Below are positions 60,024 through 64,000 of a stretch of 64,000 bases of DNA, one piece after another. Location: positions 1 to 64,000 of the forward strand of contig NZ_CP039891.1 of assembly GCF_005221325.1 (NCBI RefSeq), written 5' to 3'. The stretch comes from Agrobacterium tumefaciens. GTDB taxonomy: Bacteria > Pseudomonadota > Alphaproteobacteria > Rhizobiales > Rhizobiaceae. A program made the translations under genes and the position numbers. The notes under the pieces were generated by a model. That model was not told the DNA's origin, ran no database searches, and saw nothing but the letters and a program-made list of their open reading frames with translations. Position 1 is the stretch's first letter. Each line of letters opens with the position of its first letter.

Positions 60024-60266
60024 TTAGCCGGTCAGCCCCGACATTCGCAACAACGCTATTCCGATTGCAGCGGAAATCACCGTCAGTGATATACATGCAA
60101 ACAACCGGTAAACTCTCTCCTTTGACGTCAAGAGAAGATAGATCGAAGCGATTCCCAGAAAGCAAATCATCGCGAGGGCGCCATACGCTCGATACTCGCT
60201 CGAATAAAGCCATGTCCCCAAAGCCACAAAACCACCAATAACAAAAACAAGTTCGAGCTTTTGCAA
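60024..60266 (-). CDS. Small membrane protein
   Basis: An 80-residue protein with three hydrophobic segments (LELVFVIGGFVALGTWLY, AYGALAMICFLGIASIYLLL, LFACISLTVISAAIGIALL). It starts at TTG with GAGG 7 bp upstream. No family recognised and no linked operon. Its membrane-like pattern and ribosome site make it more likely real than chance. Confidence 0.5.
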   Translation of the reverse strand: MQKLELVFVIGGFVALGTWLYSSEYRAYGALAMICFLGIASIYLLLTSKERVYRLFACISLTVISAAIGIALLRMSGLTG

Positions 60267-60461
60267 CGTATCACCTCAAGAAGATCTGCGCGGGATTCTA
60301 GGGAAAAGATCTCACAGGTCAATGTTGCCATCCCGCTTCATGCCGCGGAGCTTGTGGATCCGCCAATATGTCCGAGGTTCATACGCCTCAAGACTAAAAA
60401 CTCACGTACCGGTGGCCCGCTGCGGACAGCGATTGATGTAGTCAACCACAGCGACGCGGCT

Positions 60462-60547
60462 TTAAACAGATGGGGCTTCGGTATCAAGAAGGAGCGGCTT
60501 TGCCATGCCGAGAGCTCCGGACAAAAACTTTAAGAAACATTGTGACG
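60462..60547 (-). pseudogene. 5' remnant of a second LigD-type ligase gene
   Basis: On the minus strand ATG at 60506 encodes MAKPLLLDTEAPSV and then a stop. It parallels SKPLLRDIEAP at the start of the ligase at 58787-59839. The DNA is also similar: GGGGCTTCG-n-TATCA-n-GAAGGAGCG near 59789-59820 and 60472-60500, and TTAAGAA followed by ATTGTGACG in both upstream regions. It is a decayed duplicate. Confidence 0.6.
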
Positions 60548-60712
60548 TGACCCGTCTATCCGCCCGATTCTCTATTTGGAGTCCGACGAGACGGAAGCAC
60601 CGCAAAAATTCTCGTTGGCCTTACGTCTTTGAATCCTTTTCGAATCTTCGGTTTTGCTAATACTGGGATAATATTCCTCAACTTTGTGGTGCTTGACTCT
60701 TTCGCCTCATCA
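60548..60712. other. Non-coding stretch before the imu operon
   Basis: Between the ligase remnant and the LexA box I see no gene. A TTGACT at 60692-60697 could be a -35 for the imu operon, with the LexA box lying about where polymerase must bind. Confidence 0.35.
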
Positions 60713-60727
60713 GAACAAACAATGAAC
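60713..60727. promoter_or_regulatory. LexA box of the imu operon
   Basis: GAAC-AAACAAT-GAAC is a perfect match to the alphaproteobacterial LexA operator GAAC-N7-GAAC. It lies 61 bp upstream of the imuA start, so the operon should be induced by DNA damage. Confidence 0.88.
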
Positions 60728-60788
60728 AAATAACCCGTACGACATGATGTCGATCCTTTGAACACGACCTTGAAGGGAGCCGTGAACG

Positions 60789-61553
60789 ATGACTGCTGCC
60801 CATCCCAAGGGGGTCTCCGATGTGATCTGTGACTTGCGTGACCGCATCGCCTCGATGGAGGGCGCAGCCGCGAAGCGGGTCGGAACGCTCGCCTTCGGTG
60901 TTCCCGAGATCGATGCGGCCTTGCCTGGCGGGGGTCTTGCCTATGGAGCCCTGCATGAGTTTGCGGGCGGAGGATCCGGTACAGTCGATGGTGCAGCAGC
61001 CGCGCTTTTTGTTGCCGGCATTGCCGCCAGGACCAGAGGCCCCGTCATCTGGTGTCTGACGAGACCTGATCTGTTTTTTCCGGCGCTTGCCCAGGTCGGT
61101 CTACATCCCGACCGCGTCATCTTCGTCGAGTCCGACAGGGAAGAGGATGTTCTGGCCAATATGGAGGAGGGGCTCTCGTTCGGCGGTCTCGGGGCGGTCG
61201 TCGGCGAACTTGTCCGCCTGCCGATGGTCAGTTCCCGCCGATTGCAACTTGCCGCCGAGCGAACCGGGACGATGGCTCTGGCGGTCCGGCGATGGCGACG
61301 GCAGACAGAGGCGAATGATTTTGGCCAGCCGACGGCGTCAACAACCAGATGGCGGGTCAGCGTGATGCCATCGGAAGAGCTGCCGGTCCCGGGGGTGGGC
61401 AGGCCTCAGTGGTTTCTGGAATTAATGCGCGTGAAAGCGGGTGAGTGTGCTGAGTTTCTCGTGAGAGCGTGTGATGACAAGGGTCGTATCCATTTATCTT
61501 CCGGATCTGCCGACAGATCGAATACGGCGCGCCGATCCGTCTATTCCGCCTGA
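60789..61553 (+). CDS. imuA: ImuA, SOS mutagenesis accessory protein
   Basis: A 254-residue ImuA protein, distantly RecA/SulA-like. Recognisable blocks are LAFGVPEIDAALPGGGLAYGALHEFAG (about 34-60) and LFFPALAQVGLHPDRVIFVE (about 95-114). VRRWRRQTEANDFGQPTASTTRWRVSVMPSEELPVPGVGRPQW follows at about 166-208. It works with ImuB and DnaE2 in damage-induced translesion synthesis. It is the first gene behind the LexA box and overlaps imuB by about 80 bp, so translation is coupled. Confidence 0.93.
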   Translation: MTAAHPKGVSDVICDLRDRIASMEGAAAKRVGTLAFGVPEIDAALPGGGLAYGALHEFAGGGSGTVDGAAAALFVAGIAARTRGPVIWCLTRPDLFFPALAQVGLHPDRVIFVESDREEDVLANMEEGLSFGGLGAVVGELVRLPMVSSRRLQLAAERTGTMALAVRRWRRQTEANDFGQPTASTTRWRVSVMPSEELPVPGVGRPQWFLELMRVKAGECAEFLVRACDDKGRIHLSSGSADRSNTARRSVYSA

Positions 61554-62985
61554 ACGGCCAATCGCCGTGATCGCCAGAAGCGGATCTAAGCGATGGGTAT
61601 CGGCTGCAGACGCAAGCGCGCGAAAAGCAGGCGTGCATGTCGGCATGGCGGCGGCGAAGGCGCAGTCGCTGTTTCGTGGCCTGATGCTGGTGGACGCAGA
61701 TGCCGAAGCCGACCGGGCTGCACTCGAACGCATCGCGCTCTGGGCGCTGACAATCTATTCACCCATCGTTGCTGTCGATGGGATCGACGGCATCGTCATG
61801 GACACCGAAGGTGCCGACCATCTGCAGGGCGGAGAGCTGCCTATGGTCACGAAGATCGCCAACCAATTCCTGGCAAGGAAGCTGAGTGCCCGTGTGGCTG
61901 TCGCCGACAGCTGGGGTACGGCCCATGCTTGCGCCCGCGCGATCAACCGCGCGACGATCGTCGTTCCGCCCGGCGAGACGGTGCGCTTCGTCGAAAGACT
62001 GCCGATCTCGCTCCTGCGCCTGCCGGCAAAGATTGTCTCTGACCTGCGAAACCTTGGCTTCCAGACGATCGGAGAGCTCGCCAACACGCCGCGCGCACCG
62101 CTGACGCTCCGCTTCGGCCCGGAGGTCGGTCGCCGTCTCGACCAGATGTTCTGTCGTGCCTCCGAGCCAATTCAGCCAATCCGCACGCCTGAGCTGATTG
62201 AGGTCTCCAAAGCCTTTGCTGAACCGATCGGGGCCGCCGAGACAATCAACAAATATGTCGGCCGCCTTGTTGTTCAGCTAGTTGATGAGCTCCGGAAGCG
62301 CGGGCTTGGCGTGCGCCGCGCCGACCTGATCGTCGAGAAGGTCGACGGTACCAGACAGGCCATTCGCGCAGGCACCGCCAAGCCGGCCCGCGATATCGCC
62401 TGGCTGACGAAACTGTTTCGGGACCGGACCGAAAAGATCGAGCCGGGTTTCGGGATCGAGAGGCTCACCCTCGTCGCCGTCATGGTAGAGCCATTGGAGG
62501 AGGCGCAGAAAGTCTCTGCTCTGGTCGAGGATGACATCACCGATGTGACGCCGCTGATCGACATCTATGGAAACCGGGGGCAGCGAGTTTATCGCGTCGG
62601 ACCGGTTGCTTCCGATGTGCCCGAACGCGCTGTCCAGCGCATCAGCCCCGTTGCTGAGCCGATTGCTGTTGCCTGGGTCAGCCATTGGCGCCGCCCGGTG
62701 CGTCTTTTGCCACGTCCGGAACTGATCGAGGCGATTGCGCTGATGCCGGACCGGCCGCCGGTCTCCATTGTCTGGCGCGGCAGACGCCGGAAGGTCAAAC
62801 TTGCCGATGGGCCGGAGCGCATTTTTGGCGAGTGGTGGCAGCGCGACGCCGAGATGGACGCTGTGCGCGACTACTTTGTCATCGAGGACGAGGCAGGTGA
62901 ACGCCTGTGGGTGTTCCGCTCCGGCGACGGTGTCGATCCTGAGACTGGTTCCCACCGCTGGTTCTGTCACGGGATTTTCGCATGA
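61471..62985 (+). CDS. imuB: ImuB, inactive Y-family polymerase-like protein
   Basis: A 504-residue ImuB. It starts at GTG 61471 or the adjacent ATG 61474. The Y-family fold is clear (KRWVSAADASARKAGVHVGMAAAKAQSL and YSPIVAVDGIDGIVMDTEGADHLQGG). The catalytic acidic residues of DNA polymerase IV are not conserved in place (SIYLPDLPTDRI at the N-terminus). ImuB acts as a clamp-binding scaffold that brings DnaE2 to the fork rather than as a polymerase. Its stop overlaps dnaE2 by 4 bp. Confidence 0.94.
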   Translation: MMTRVVSIYLPDLPTDRIRRADPSIPPERPIAVIARSGSKRWVSAADASARKAGVHVGMAAAKAQSLFRGLMLVDADAEADRAALERIALWALTIYSPIVAVDGIDGIVMDTEGADHLQGGELPMVTKIANQFLARKLSARVAVADSWGTAHACARAINRATIVVPPGETVRFVERLPISLLRLPAKIVSDLRNLGFQTIGELANTPRAPLTLRFGPEVGRRLDQMFCRASEPIQPIRTPELIEVSKAFAEPIGAAETINKYVGRLVVQLVDELRKRGLGVRRADLIVEKVDGTRQAIRAGTAKPARDIAWLTKLFRDRTEKIEPGFGIERLTLVAVMVEPLEEAQKVSALVEDDITDVTPLIDIYGNRGQRVYRVGPVASDVPERAVQRISPVAEPIAVAWVSHWRRPVRLLPRPELIEAIALMPDRPPVSIVWRGRRRKVKLADGPERIFGEWWQRDAEMDAVRDYFVIEDEAGERLWVFRSGDGVDPETGSHRWFCHGIFA

Positions 62986-64000
62986 GCTACGCCGAGCTTC
63001 AGGTCACGACACATTTTTCCTTTTTGCGCGGCGCGTCCTCTGCACAGGAGTTGTTCGAGACAGCCAAAGCCTCGGGCATCCAGGCGCTCGGCGTCGTCGA
63101 TCGCAATTCGCTGGCCGGGATTGTTCGCGCCCTTGAAGCATCCCGCGCGACAGGTCTCCGCCTCGTCGTCGGCTGTCGTCTCGATCTCGCCGACGGCATG
63201 TCGATGCTCGTCTATCCAATGGATCGATCTGCCTATTCCCGGCTGACCCGTTTGATCACGCTCGGCAAGTCGCGCGGCGGCAAGAACAACTGCATCCTTC
63301 ACTGGGATGACGTTATCGCCTACTCGGAAGACATGATCGGCATTCTGGTGCCGGATCTGCCGGATGCCACCTGTGCTGTGCAGCTTCGAAAAATGGCTGA
63401 GCTGTTTGGTGATCGCGCTTACGTGTCTCTCTGTCTGCGTCGGCGACCGAACGACCAGTTGCGCCTGCACGAGATTTCCAACACGGCGGCGCGGTTCAAG
63501 GTGAAGACCGTCGTCACCAATGACGTGCTGTTTCATGAGCCGGGCCGGCGGCAATTGCAGGACATCGTCACCTGCATCAGGCACAACACCACGATCGACG
63601 ATGTCGGCTTCGAGCGCGAAAGGCACGCAGATCGTTACCTGAAGCCGCCCGAGGAAATGGAGCGTCTGTTTCCCCGGTACCGTGAGGCGCTTGCACGGAC
63701 GATGGAGATCGTTCGGCGGTGCAAGTTTTCGCTCGAGGAACTGACCTACCAATATCCCGAGGAAGCGATCGTGCCGGGCAAGAATGCCCAAGCCTCGCTG
63801 GAACATTATGTCTGGGAATGTGCGCCCGAACGTTATCCGGAGGGCTTGCCACCGGATGTTCTGAAGACCGTCCGGCACGAGCTCGATCTCGTTCGCACCA
63901 TGAAATATGCGCCCTACTTCCTGACCGTGTTTTCGATCGTGCGCTTTGCCAGAAGCCAGGGCATTCTCTGTCAGGGCAGGGGGTCCGCTGCCAACAGCGC
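62982..64000 (+). CDS. dnaE2: DnaE2 error-prone DNA polymerase III alpha subunit, partial
   Basis: An open frame starting ATG at 62982 (ATGA overlap with imuB) runs off the window end after about 339 codons; the full protein is usually over 1000 residues. The N-terminus MSYAELQVTTHFSFLRGASS is the PHP domain of DnaE2-type polymerases. GIVRALEASRATGLRLVVGCRLDL and DLVRTMKYAPYFLTVFSIVRFARSQGILCQGRGSAANS (polymerase palm entry) follow. DnaE2 is the polymerase of the ImuA-ImuB-DnaE2 mutasome. Confidence 0.96.
   Translation, partial: MSYAELQVTTHFSFLRGASSAQELFETAKASGIQALGVVDRNSLAGIVRALEASRATGLRLVVGCRLDLADGMSMLVYPMDRSAYSRLTRLITLGKSRGGKNNCILHWDDVIAYSEDMIGILVPDLPDATCAVQLRKMAELFGDRAYVSLCLRRRPNDQLRLHEISNTAARFKVKTVVTNDVLFHEPGRRQLQDIVTCIRHNTTIDDVGFERERHADRYLKPPEEMERLFPRYREALARTMEIVRRCKFSLEELTYQYPEEAIVPGKNAQASLEHYVWECAPERYPEGLPPDVLKTVRHELDLVRTMKYAPYFLTVFSIVRFARSQGILCQGRGSAANS

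Noticed and set aside
62278..63878. Minus-strand open frames over imuB and dnaE2
   Set aside because: Both lie opposite strongly conserved genes in a known operon.
1..64000. CRISPR arrays, tRNA and rRNA genes
   Set aside because: No regularly spaced repeats of 24-40 bp, no tRNA cloverleaf with a TTCRANY loop, and no rRNA-like sequence were seen on reading the window.

Overview
The window is plasmid-borne DNA from an alphaproteobacterium of the Rhizobiaceae (Rhizobium, Agrobacterium or Sinorhizobium type). It opens on the first codon of repA and carries a complete repABC operon with its antisense ctRNA. It ends inside the SOS mutagenesis operon imuA-imuB-dnaE2. The isolated LigD-type ligase, DUF1403/ScpB/DUF1612 genes and paired tyrosine recombinases also fit rhizobial replicons. 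I see no tRNA, rRNA or CRISPR array.

Layout. 0-3.7 kb: repABC replication and partition. 3.8-5.8 kb: a two-gene cassette of a class III nucleotidyl-cyclase-like protein and a protein with a deoxyribosyltransferase/TIR-like domain, possibly a nucleotide-signalling defence pair. 5.9-10.3 kb: two tyrosine recombinases on the minus strand, then DUF1403 and a ScpB-like protein on the plus strand. Both recombinase genes start at a palindrome of the form CGATAA-N7-TTATCG. 10.4-10.75 kb: a gene fragment abutting a miniature element with Tn3/Tn5393-like inverted repeats. 10.9-18.2 kb: a LacI-regulated operon for uptake and cleavage of beta-L-arabinofuranosides (ABC importer plus GH127). 18.3-20.6 kb: a Tn3 transposase scar and a chemoreceptor.

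21-36 kb is an inorganic-ion block: ChrA with a PadR regulator, rhodanese, TauE/SafE and SulP transporters, a full arsenic operon (arsR, an arsC-arsN2 fusion, acr3, arsC, arsH, MFS) with a divergent DUF6428 gene, and a fluoride operon led by a crcB-type riboswitch (CLC-F with DUF190, CrcB, EamA, a small ORF), plus NhaA. It abuts tniQ-tniB-tniA (36.0-39.4 kb), so at least part of it is probably transposon cargo. Just beyond lies a DUF1612 gene that seems to lack its N-terminus. This suggests that a DUF1403-ScpB-DUF1612 cassette was split by about 29 kb of acquired DNA.

40.7-56.7 kb is a dense defence-like island: a 1104-residue protein with an Mrr-like nuclease domain and two followers; a four-gene coupled operon (kinase-helicase fusion, winged-helix/PLD-like protein, PP2C phosphatase, DUF3800) resembling an extended type I Mokosh system; a HEPN-type protein; a GHKL ATPase-nuclease fusion; and a lipoprotein pair. 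57-64 kb is DNA repair: DUF3606, a decayed xthA, a SRAP protein, a LigD-type ligase, a remnant of a second ligase gene, and imuA-imuB-dnaE2 behind a perfect GAAC-N7-GAAC LexA box.

Family names rest on motifs I can read and on recalled family knowledge. No database search was possible.
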